This document shows positions 32,098 to 38,424 of a stretch of DNA of 38,424 nucleotides, piece after piece. This DNA is from Kiritimatiellia bacterium. Lineage in GTDB: Bacteria; Verrucomicrobiota; Kiritimatiellia; JAFGHX01. The stretch spans positions 1 through 38,424 of the forward strand of contig JAFGHX010000205.1 in assembly GCA_016929905.1 (NCBI GenBank), in the 5' to 3' direction. The notes under the pieces are model-generated. The model saw nothing but the letters and a program-made list of their open reading frames with translations, was not told the origin of the DNA and searched no databases. The translations under genes and the position numbers were made by a program. Each line of letters opens with the position of its first letter. The stretch's first letter is position 1.

Positions 32098-32163
32098 ATG
32101 GCATTTCCAGGCCCCGGCAGGTATCCTGACGCCTGACACCTGAAACCCGGACGGGCGGTACAC

Positions 32164-33735
32164 ATGCTGATCGGCTGGAATCTTGTTACGGACCTGCTCA
32201 TCCAGACGCTGCTGCTTGGCGTGATTCTGTATTTCGTGGGGGAGGGCAAGTACCGGGCGCCGCGGGCGGTGTTGTGCACGCTGCTTGTCATGGGCGGCTC
32301 GGTCCTGGCCGAGTTGTTCTTGAGAGACCGGCTGCAGCACTATGTGCTGCTTGTAGTGGCGGTGCTCATGGTGGCGGTGCTCCCGCTGGCCGGCCGGTAT
32401 TCGGCTGGCAAAGCCGTCGCGGCTTTTGTGCTGTATTTCGCGCTGAGCCTGCTGGTTTCGTACGCGCTGCACCTGTCCTCGGAGCCGGACGAGCCGGAAG
32501 TCGCTGCGTCGGCACCGCCGCCTGCCCCGCCGGCCGCCGGCCGGCAGGCGGGGGCGCCGCCGGCGCAGCCGGCCGTCCCTCCGGCGCCGGCGTCGCCGCG
32601 CGCGGACTCGAAGCCCAAACGCCAGGCGGCGCCGCCTCCTCCGACGCGGCCTGCGCGGCCCGAGCCCGCTGCCGCCCCGCCGCGCCAGAGGGAAGCGGAG
32701 TCGGCCCCTGCGGCACCCGTTCCGCCCGTTCGGCCGCCGGCGGCTGTCCAGCCGCAAGACGCGACTTCCGCGCTTGAACCGACCGATCCCGTTCGGATCC
32801 GGCGGGCGCTTGACGAACTGGCGGGCTGGCAGGACTCGCGGATTGCGTGGCATCCGCTGCTCGCCGTGTTGGGCCTGGACGTGCCGGCGCCGGTCAGCTT
32901 CTCGCGCGTTGAAGTCGACGGCCAGCTCCGCGCCGCCGAGGGCCCGCCGCTGCGCGAGTTCCGGCTGGTCCTGCAGGGCCGGGCGCGCGGGCAGAGCGCG
33001 AACTCGGCTGTCGAGCAGCTGCTCAAGCAGCTGGCGGAGCACCCGTCGTTCCGAGCGTGTCACGCGAACCTGCGCGTGGATGCCTACCGGCTGGACTCGT
33101 CGCCCGGCGCGCTGCGCACCGACCGCGCGTTCTCGATCAGCGCCCGGTTCCCGCGCCGCGCGCTCCGAGGCGTCGACGAGCAGGCTCGCGCGGCAGGGAC
33201 CGACGCCGAGCAGCTTGGCGCGCGGCTCGACGCATTGGCGTGGCACGGCGTGCTGAAGGCACGGGCCGGGCAGGACTACGCCGCCGCGGCCAAGGCATGG
33301 CTGGCGCTGGCGGCAGCCGGGAGCAAGACGGTCGTGTCCGACGTTCGGGCGGTTGGCCGCTCGCGTGTGCCCGGCGCCGGCGAACACGGCCGCGAATTCG
33401 ACGTCTACCTCGTGCGCGCGTCTGCCAAAGGCGGGTTCGAACAGTTGATCGACTTCCTGCGCCGGCTGGAAGCGAACCGGTGCCTGTGCGTGAACGATCT
33501 TGTGCTCGCCGCCGGCGCCGACGGCACGCATGAGCTGCAGACCGCCATTCAATGGCCCGTCTGGGCCGATGCCGGGATGGCCAAGACGTTCGGCCGCGAG
33601 AAAGACGGCAAGTGGCTGCCCGGCCCCGGCGACATCCCATTGGAGTCCGCGCTTCCGCCGCTTGCCAGAGACCCCATGCTGGCCGCGCCCCGTGCCGCCG
33701 CCGCGCCGAATGCCGCCTCAGAGCCCGCGCACTGA
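32164..33735 (+). CDS. Polytopic membrane protein with PilN/PilO-like C-terminal domains
   Basis: A 523-residue product with four N-terminal membrane helices (about 8-26, 35-52, 58-76, 84-101) and an Ala/Pro-rich linker (105-210). Two domains follow: one (about 230-330) with FRLVLQGRARGQSANSAVEQLLKQLAEHPSFRA, like the ferredoxin-fold part of PilN, and one (about 400-480) with FDVYLVRASAKGGFEQLIDFLRRLEANRCLCVNDLVLAAG, like PilO. PilM, PilP and secretin genes are not next to it, so this may be a distinct envelope protein. Assignment rests on pattern only. Confidence 0.65.
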   Translation: MLIGWNLVTDLLIQTLLLGVILYFVGEGKYRAPRAVLCTLLVMGGSVLAELFLRDRLQHYVLLVVAVLMVAVLPLAGRYSAGKAVAAFVLYFALSLLVSYALHLSSEPDEPEVAASAPPPAPPAAGRQAGAPPAQPAVPPAPASPRADSKPKRQAAPPPPTRPARPEPAAAPPRQREAESAPAAPVPPVRPPAAVQPQDATSALEPTDPVRIRRALDELAGWQDSRIAWHPLLAVLGLDVPAPVSFSRVEVDGQLRAAEGPPLREFRLVLQGRARGQSANSAVEQLLKQLAEHPSFRACHANLRVDAYRLDSSPGALRTDRAFSISARFPRRALRGVDEQARAAGTDAEQLGARLDALAWHGVLKARAGQDYAAAAKAWLALAAAGSKTVVSDVRAVGRSRVPGAGEHGREFDVYLVRASAKGGFEQLIDFLRRLEANRCLCVNDLVLAAGADGTHELQTAIQWPVWADAGMAKTFGREKDGKWLPGPGDIPLESALPPLARDPMLAAPRAAAAPNAASEPAH

Positions 33736-33821
33736 AACAGGGTCTGTCCGGAATGGCTCTCAGACGAGCGCGGAAGGGAGAACCTTTTACCAATAATCGC
33801 CGCCGTTCGTGCGTAGTACTC

Positions 33822-34406
33822 ATGTGTGACGGGACCGAGTCAGGACAGGCCGAGCGCAGGCTCGTCGAGGGCCTGCGCCGGGGCGAGACGGGCGCATTCG
33901 ACGCGATTTTCGAGAAATATCGCGCGCCGCTCTTCGCCTACGTGCGCGGTCTGATCGGCGAACGCGAGACGGCCGTCGATGTGGTGCAGGATGCCTTCGT
34001 CAGCCTGGTGGCCCGGCCGCAGCGGATAGACCCCGCAAAAGGCGTCGGCCCGTGGCTGTTCCGGACCGCCAGAAACCGGGCGATCGATCTGTTGCGGCGC
34101 CGCCGGTTCGAACGCCCGGCCGATGCAGGCTCCGGCACGGTCGAGCAGCCTGCCGCCGCGCGCGTCGAGCTGGCCGATCCGGCCCGGGAGGCGGCTGCAC
34201 GCGACCGGCATGCGGGACTGCGCGACGCGTTGGCGGCGTTGCCGGCCAAGGAACGGGATATCCTGATGCTCCGTTTCCATGCCGGTCTCACGTTTCGCCA
34301 GATCGCCGATACCCTGGGCCGGCCGCTGGGCACCGTGCTGTGGCAGGCGCGGGAGGCGCTCGCCACGCTGCGCGTCGCGCTCGGCGACGAGTATCGGCCG
34401 GAGTAG
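33822..34406 (+). CDS. ECF-type RNA polymerase sigma factor
   Basis: A 194-residue product. Region 2 is LVEGLRRGETGAFDAIFEKYRAPLFAYVRGLIG...AVDVVQDAFVSLVARP, and PWLFRTARNRAIDLLRRRR closes it. Region 4 is LRDALAALPAKERDILMLRFHAGLTFRQIADTLGRPLGTVLWQAREALATLR, a complete helix-turn-helix. ATG 33822 fits the family, although no ribosome-binding site is clear; 33753 is an alternative. An anti-sigma gene follows, with a short 8-bp repeat between. It directs RNA polymerase to stress or envelope genes. Confidence 0.95.
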   Translation: MCDGTESGQAERRLVEGLRRGETGAFDAIFEKYRAPLFAYVRGLIGERETAVDVVQDAFVSLVARPQRIDPAKGVGPWLFRTARNRAIDLLRRRRFERPADAGSGTVEQPAAARVELADPAREAAARDRHAGLRDALAALPAKERDILMLRFHAGLTFRQIADTLGRPLGTVLWQAREALATLRVALGDEYRPE

Positions 34407-34419
34407 GGGAAGGCGGAAT

Positions 34420-34443
34420 GGAAGAATGGAAGAGTGGAAGGGT
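34420..34443 (+). repeat. 8-bp repeat, three units, between sigma and anti-sigma genes
   Basis: GGAAGAAT (34420-34427), GGAAGAGT (34428-34435) and GGAAGGGT (34436-34443), the same family as at 520-634. The run continues GGGGGTGG into the start of the anti-sigma gene and supplies its purine-rich leader. Confidence 0.8.
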
Positions 34444-34455
34444 GGGGGTGGCTGA

Positions 34456-35208
34456 GTGGAATGTGAAGCGGTCATAGATGCGTTGCTGCGGGGAGAGAGG
34501 CCGTCGGCGCCTGGGCTGAAAGAGCACCTGACTCGCTGTCGCGAATGCCGCGGGGTGCAGGCGCTGATCGGCGGTTTGGAACAGCTCGGCGCGGCGGAGC
34601 AGCGCGTCGCACTCCGTGCGCAGGAATCCACGATCATCCGGCAGCGTGCGGCGCAACGGCTGGCACGGGCCGGCGGCGGTGGAGGGCGCGTGCGGTGGCG
34701 GCGCCGGGCGTTGCGGTATGGCGTCGCCGGCGCGGCGGCCGCGGCGTGCCTGCTGGTCTGCCTGCATGTCTGGCGGCGGCCCGCGGAACAGGGGCCGATC
34801 GGTCCGTCAGTTCCGGCGACGGCGCGTACGACGGAATTGGAACAACCGTCCGGGTTCCCTCTGGACGGGCTCGACCGCGAGATCGAGACCGGCTACGCGA
34901 CGCTGCGTCGCGAGTTGACGCAGTTCCGCAGGACGCTTCGCGCGACGCAGCGGCATGACTCCGCGCAGGAGGCGCGGCTGGCGCTCGCCAGACGCATCGC
35001 GCGGCTCGCGAATGAAGTGGAAGGCGACGGCAACAGGGCCGGGAGCAGGCCTCCGGGACCGGAAGCCGAGCCCCGGCCCCGGCGGACGAATCTGGACACG
35101 AAACTGGAAAGGGAGGAAACCCATGGCTATCTGGCGCAAACAGACCTGTCTGGTCGTTTCTTGTGCACTGGTTCTTGGCGGGTTGGCGCTTCGGTCCGCC
35201 GCGGATGA
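34456..35208 (+). CDS. ZAS-type membrane anti-sigma factor
   Basis: A 250-residue product starting with GTG. It has the zinc-binding anti-sigma motif H-x3-C-x2-C (His24, Cys28, Cys31 in HLTRCREC) with Cys3 as a further ligand, one membrane helix near 89-106, and a periplasmic, Arg-rich helical part. It should hold the ECF sigma factor at the membrane. The last 28 codons overlap the next gene by 86 bases in another frame, which is unusual; the true C-terminus may be shortened by a sequence error or be real. Confidence 0.85.
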   Translation: MECEAVIDALLRGERPSAPGLKEHLTRCRECRGVQALIGGLEQLGAAEQRVALRAQESTIIRQRAAQRLARAGGGGGRVRWRRRALRYGVAGAAAAACLLVCLHVWRRPAEQGPIGPSVPATARTTELEQPSGFPLDGLDREIETGYATLRRELTQFRRTLRATQRHDSAQEARLALARRIARLANEVEGDGNRAGSRPPGPEAEPRPRRTNLDTKLEREETHGYLAQTDLSGRFLCTGSWRVGASVRRG

Positions 35209-35893
35209 GCCGCACGACGCCGATCGGGACGTCCCGCGCGAAGGGCGGGACCGTGATCGCGCCGTCGTGCGAGAAGGAGCCGAGGCCCGCGAAGCCGCCG
35301 AGGCCCGCGAGCGGGCCGAACGCCGACGCGATGAGGAGCGCGACCGGGCCGAGCGCGCGGAGCGCGACCGGGCGCACCGGCGGCGCCAGGGGTTGGATGA
35401 AGTGGTCGAATCCGTGTTCCGGCGGTTCCCGGATGTGAACGCGAAGGAAGTGCTCGACTTCATCTGGGAGGTTTCCGCTGAGCAGATGCAGCAGATTAAA
35501 CACCTGGCCCAACGCGAGGCCGAGCAGGCGGTAAACGAACTGTCGGAACTCGTGGAACAGAACCTCGACTTGCTCGAAATGAAGCGCGAGAAACCCGAGC
35601 TGTTCCACAAGATGTTGAAACGGCGCGAACTGGAACGGCAGGCCGACTCACTCGCGCGCGCCTGCCGCCGGGCCGGCGGCCCGGAAAAGGAGGCGCTGAA
35701 GGGGCAACTCGGGAAGGTGCTGCAGGAGTCGTTCGCGGTCCGGCTGGATCTGATGAAAGCCGAGTTCGCCACGCTGGCCGGCGAACTGCAGCGGCTCGAA
35801 GCGCTCATCGAGAAGCGCCAGGCGCACCGCGACGAGATCGTCCAGCGCCGCCTGCAGCAACTGCTCGAGGAAGAAGACTTCCTGGACTGGTGA
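35123..35893 (+). CDS. Periplasmic coiled-coil protein linked to the sigma/anti-sigma pair
   Basis: A 256-residue product with a signal peptide (MAIWRKQTCLVVSCALVLGGLALRSAA), then highly charged helices (REGRDRDRAVVREGAEAREAAEARERAERRRDEERDRAER) and a long coiled coil to the end (LLEMKREKPELFHKMLKRRELERQADSL ... LEALIEKRQAHRDEIVQRRLQQLLEEEDFLDW). This resembles Spy/CnrX-like envelope stress proteins in layout. It could sense stress and act on the anti-sigma protein. GGGAGGAAACCC before the ATG is a strong ribosome-binding site. Confidence 0.8.
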   Translation: MAIWRKQTCLVVSCALVLGGLALRSAADEPHDADRDVPREGRDRDRAVVREGAEAREAAEARERAERRRDEERDRAERAERDRAHRRRQGLDEVVESVFRRFPDVNAKEVLDFIWEVSAEQMQQIKHLAQREAEQAVNELSELVEQNLDLLEMKREKPELFHKMLKRRELERQADSLARACRRAGGPEKEALKGQLGKVLQESFAVRLDLMKAEFATLAGELQRLEALIEKRQAHRDEIVQRRLQQLLEEEDFLDW

Positions 35894-35984
35894 TGGGCCA
35901 AGCGGCCTGCGGCCGGAGCCGAGGATCGTGGATGGCGGGTCGTGCGGCGGTTCCGTTGGAAAGCCGTTGGTTCGGCGAACGGAA

Positions 35985-36023
35985 TCAACCGTCAACCATT
36001 GACCATTGACCCTTCCAAATCCG
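35985..36023 (+). repeat. CCATTGA-type dispersed repeat, copy 2
   Basis: TCAACC, GTCAACC, ATTGACC, ATTGACC then CCTTCCAAATCCGC. It is the inverted partner of the copy at 9682-9713, with one extra 7-base unit. It lies in the 229-base gap before the PAS/HD-GYP gene. Confidence 0.65.
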
Positions 36024-36122
36024 CGAGGTCTACTCGCGGATTTTGGGCCGCGCAATATGCTTGAAGTTCCCGACCTGTGCCCCTACATTTCCCGCATGCT
36101 GCCGGGGAAGGGGGGGTGTCGG

Positions 36123-37403
36123 ATGGCCGACCTAAACAGGATCATCGAGCGGGCCAAGCAGGAACTCGAGCAGATGATCGACATGAACCCGGAGATCATG
36201 CTGCTCGTTGACGAGAATGGGGTCGTCACCCGGGCGAACAGGGCGCTGCTCGACCTGATGGGCTACACCACCTTCACCGACGTGCTGAACAAGCCGATGG
36301 TCGAGCTGTTTGCGCTGGCGGAACCCGACATGCTCAGCGACGCCCTGCGCAAGCGGGGTACCCGCGAGGTCTGCGAGAGCGACGTGACCCTGCCGTCCGG
36401 CCGCAAGACGGCGTTGCGGTTCACGTGCGTGAATCCGCGGCCGGCCAGCGGGCGTGCGGTCATCGTGATTCACGACGTCACGCCCGACAGGGAACAGGCC
36501 GCCGTCATGGAGAAGGCGCACAAGGTGGAAGCCGTGCGGCTGGTGGCCGGCGCCCTGATGCACCGGGTGAACCAGCACCTGACGGTCATTACGATCCAGG
36601 CCCAGATGCTCGAGCTGGCCCTGGAAGAGGGCGCCGCGGAGCCGACCACGTTCCGCGGCGCGCTGCAGGAGATCGTCGAGTACGCGGCCAAGATCTCCGA
36701 GACGATCGCGCGGCTCGAAACGGTCAGCGACGTCGTGACCGAGCCGTACTCGCCCGGCGTGGATATTCTCGATCTTGACCGCTCGCCGGCCCGGCCCGAG
36801 GAGGCCGAGCCGCTCTCCGCCGCCCTGCTCGGCGTGCTGCTGCGGATTGTGGCCATTCATGTGCCGGATTTCCCGCTCCACTCGCAACGAACCGGGCACT
36901 ATGCGCGGTTCCTCGCCCAACGGTTGGGGCTGAGCGAGCAGGAGCAGGACCTCGTGCGCCAGGTCGGCGAGCTGCACGACATCGGCAAGATCGCCGTGCC
37001 GAGCGCGATTCTGTGCAAACCGTCCTCGCTCACGACGGAAGAGATGGCCATCATGCGGACCCATTCGCAGGTCGGCTACAATATCCTCTCCAAATTCCCC
37101 GCGCTCCAGAACGTGGCCGACGCGGTCCATGCCCATCATGAACGGTACGACGGGACCGGCTATCCGCGCGGCGTGGCGGGCGACGCCATCCCGCTCGCGA
37201 CGCGCATCGTGGCCGTGGCCGACGCCTTCGAGATCATGCGGTTCGGCCGGCCCTACCAGCCGGCGGTTTCGCTGCAGGCGGCCGTCACCGACATCACGAA
37301 CAACGCCGCGACTCAGTTTGACCCCCGCGTCGTGGAGGCGCTGGCCGGCTGCCACTCGGATCTGGACGCCCTCTACTCGCCGCCGGACTCGGCCGGCGCG
37401 TGA
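36123..37403 (+). CDS. PAS / DHp-like / HD-GYP signalling protein
   Basis: A 426-residue product, soluble. A PAS domain (about 15-122, IMLLVDENGVVTRANRALLDLMGY) comes first, then a helical block (about 130-200) with EAVRLVAGALMHRVNQHLTVITIQAQMLELAL that looks like a histidine kinase dimerisation helix (His147), then an HD-GYP domain (about 235-410) with HDIGKI (285-290), HHERYDGTGYPRG (338-350) and RPY at 376-378. HD-GYP proteins usually break down cyclic di-GMP. No kinase ATPase domain is present. ATG 36123 follows a GGGGAAGGGGGGG run. Confidence 0.92.
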   Translation: MADLNRIIERAKQELEQMIDMNPEIMLLVDENGVVTRANRALLDLMGYTTFTDVLNKPMVELFALAEPDMLSDALRKRGTREVCESDVTLPSGRKTALRFTCVNPRPASGRAVIVIHDVTPDREQAAVMEKAHKVEAVRLVAGALMHRVNQHLTVITIQAQMLELALEEGAAEPTTFRGALQEIVEYAAKISETIARLETVSDVVTEPYSPGVDILDLDRSPARPEEAEPLSAALLGVLLRIVAIHVPDFPLHSQRTGHYARFLAQRLGLSEQEQDLVRQVGELHDIGKIAVPSAILCKPSSLTTEEMAIMRTHSQVGYNILSKFPALQNVADAVHAHHERYDGTGYPRGVAGDAIPLATRIVAVADAFEIMRFGRPYQPAVSLQAAVTDITNNAATQFDPRVVEALAGCHSDLDALYSPPDSAGA

Positions 37404-37425
37404 CGGGCTGCGGGCTGGAGTGCCC

Positions 37426-37644
37426 ATGCCTATGAGAAAACGGTTCAGGGCCTGCCTGCCGGACACGCGCGGCAACGCGTATCTCGGCGGGCAGCCTGCT
37501 GAGGGGCGCGTCTGTCTGCGCTCGGCCGGCGCGGCCGTGTTACGGATCTACCTGCAGTTCAACCGCGACTTCACCCGCGTGGTCGGCCGGTTCACCGACG
37601 GCCGTTATTACGTCGGCCGGGTCGTGAGGGGGCCGCCCGAATGA
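37426..37644 (+). CDS. Small basic protein, unknown
   Basis: A 72-residue product (MPMRKRFRACLPDTRGNAYLGGQ...LRIYLQFNRDFTRVVGRFTDGRYYVGRVVRGPPE), basic, probably cytoplasmic, with two Cys residues. GGAG precedes the ATG. It overlaps the next gene by 4 bases (ATGA), so the two form an operon. No family is recognised. Confidence 0.6.
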   Translation: MPMRKRFRACLPDTRGNAYLGGQPAEGRVCLRSAGAAVLRIYLQFNRDFTRVVGRFTDGRYYVGRVVRGPPE

Positions 37645-38342
37645 TCGCCGGTGTCGACGGCTGCCCCGATGGTTGGATCGTGGTGACGAGCGAGACGTGG
37701 CCCTGCGCACGCAAACCGCGCCCGCTCTTGTGCCCCGACTTCGGCGCGGTGCTCGAGGCGACGGCTTCATGCGATGCCGTCGTCGTGGATATGCCGATCG
37801 GGCTGCCGGCCGGGCCCGTCGCCCGGCTCTGCGACGTGGAAGCGCGCGAGGCGCTCGGCCGGGATTCCCAGAGCCGCGTGTTCTACGCCCCGCCGCGCGG
37901 CGCGCTCGAGGCGGACTCCTCAACGGATTTCCAGCACCTGCACCGGCAACTCGCCGGCCGGGCCGCCGCGCTGCCCGTCTGGGGGATCGTGCCGAAATTG
38001 CGGGAAGTGGACGCCCTCATCACCCCCGCGCTGCAGGCGCGCGTCGTCGAGTTTCATCCGGAACTGGCCTGGAAGCGGCTCGCCGGCCGCGTGCTCGCCT
38101 CCAAGCATCGGGCTGACGGTCTGCTGCAGCGGCTCAATGTCCTGCTCGAAACCGGCCGGATCGACGGGTTCGGTATTGAGAGCGGCACGCTCACCGGCAA
38201 GGCCACGTTCGATGATATCCTCGACGCCGCCGTCGGGCTCAGCGTCGCCGCACACGTCGTCGGCGGCGAGAAGCCCCGCCGCCTGCCGGGCTCGGGACCC
38301 GTCTGCGACGAGCGGGGGCTGAGGATGGAGATCTGGTACTAG
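37641..38342 (+). CDS. DUF429 family protein (predicted RNase H-like fold)
   Basis: A 233-residue product. It begins MIAGVDGCPDGWIVV and has VVVDMPIGLP near 47-56 and VVEFHPELAWKRLAG near 134-148, then RADGLLQRL and FDDILDAAVGLSVAAHVV, the usual pattern of the DUF429 family, whose acidic residues resemble an RNase H-type nuclease. Biochemical function is not established. It is translationally coupled to the small upstream gene. Confidence 0.85.
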   Translation: MIAGVDGCPDGWIVVTSETWPCARKPRPLLCPDFGAVLEATASCDAVVVDMPIGLPAGPVARLCDVEAREALGRDSQSRVFYAPPRGALEADSSTDFQHLHRQLAGRAAALPVWGIVPKLREVDALITPALQARVVEFHPELAWKRLAGRVLASKHRADGLLQRLNVLLETGRIDGFGIESGTLTGKATFDDILDAAVGLSVAAHVVGGEKPRRLPGSGPVCDERGLRMEIWY

Positions 38343-38424
38343 TGTCCTGTCCGAAAAATACGGTGAATTTTGACGCGGGTATTCTGGATGCACGGGGGCC
38401 GCGGCGCGCACAAGGCGATGCCGG
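38343..38424. other. Right edge, nothing recognised
   Basis: The last 82 bases hold no complete gene, promoter or known repeat that I can support. A next gene may begin beyond the edge. Confidence 0.4.

Overview
The window is a GC-rich, gene-dense chromosomal segment of a Gram-negative bacterium. I see no phage, insertion sequence, CRISPR array, rRNA or tRNA. The mix of features suggests the PVC superphylum (Kiritimatiellota or Verrucomicrobiota-like): large secreted repeat proteins, a beta-barrel outer-membrane protein, a Ser/Thr kinase with an Ala/Pro-rich linker, an ECF sigma/anti-sigma pair, L-fucose-type sugar oxidation genes, and a shared C-terminal VLYWQ...YRVR tail on secreted proteins. 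This placement is inference from gene content, not a database result.

Layout. 1-2.1 kb: N-degron genes clpS and aat, then a MazEF-type toxin-antitoxin pair with a double-palindrome operator. 2.1-11.5 kb: a small membrane protein, a secreted Ca-binding-repeat-type protein, a membrane Ser/Thr kinase, membrane-anchored MsrB, a GT28-type glycolipid glycosyltransferase, an unrecognised Cys-containing protein, a GYD protein and two envelope proteins. 11.6-12.0 kb: an RRM RNA-binding protein with a strong hairpin. 12.0-17.1 kb: two coupled membrane proteins that join a polytopic N-terminus to large DUF4350/GATase-like domains. 17.3-18.4 kb: a secreted protein made of 43 Cys-Pro heptads, behind a promoter with an A/T-rich upstream element. 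18.9-24.1 kb: a 1478-residue secreted protein with ten carboxypeptidase-regulatory-like repeats, followed by a beta-barrel protein. 24.2-26.6 kb: a PhoB-type response regulator and histidine kinase. 26.7-30.8 kb: a three-gene sugar-oxidation operon (L-fucose/L-galactose dehydrogenase type, lactonase, Zn alcohol dehydrogenase) divergent from an AraC regulator. 30.8-32.0 kb: LemA and a partner. 32.2-35.9 kb: a polytopic protein with PilN/PilO-like domains, then ECF sigma, ZAS anti-sigma and a periplasmic coiled-coil protein. 36.1-38.3 kb: a PAS/HD-GYP protein, a small protein and a DUF429 protein.

Two things stand out. The first is the Cys-Pro heptad protein at 17.3-18.4 kb, whose repeat register I checked by length arithmetic (43 units, 316 residues). 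The second is a set of short intergenic microrepeat families: a 12-bp AACTTGCTCGAG unit, an 8-bp GGAAGAAT/GGAAGGGT unit, a CCATTGA-type element, a foldback GAAGCGGCG/CGCCGCTTC hairpin, and a composite CCCGCCTTCG...GACAAGTCGGCGGGC element. They recur at gene ends, and in two cases they lie in the leader just before a regulatory gene. Start sites were refined by ribosome-binding sites where visible. All functional calls come from reading motifs, not from searches.
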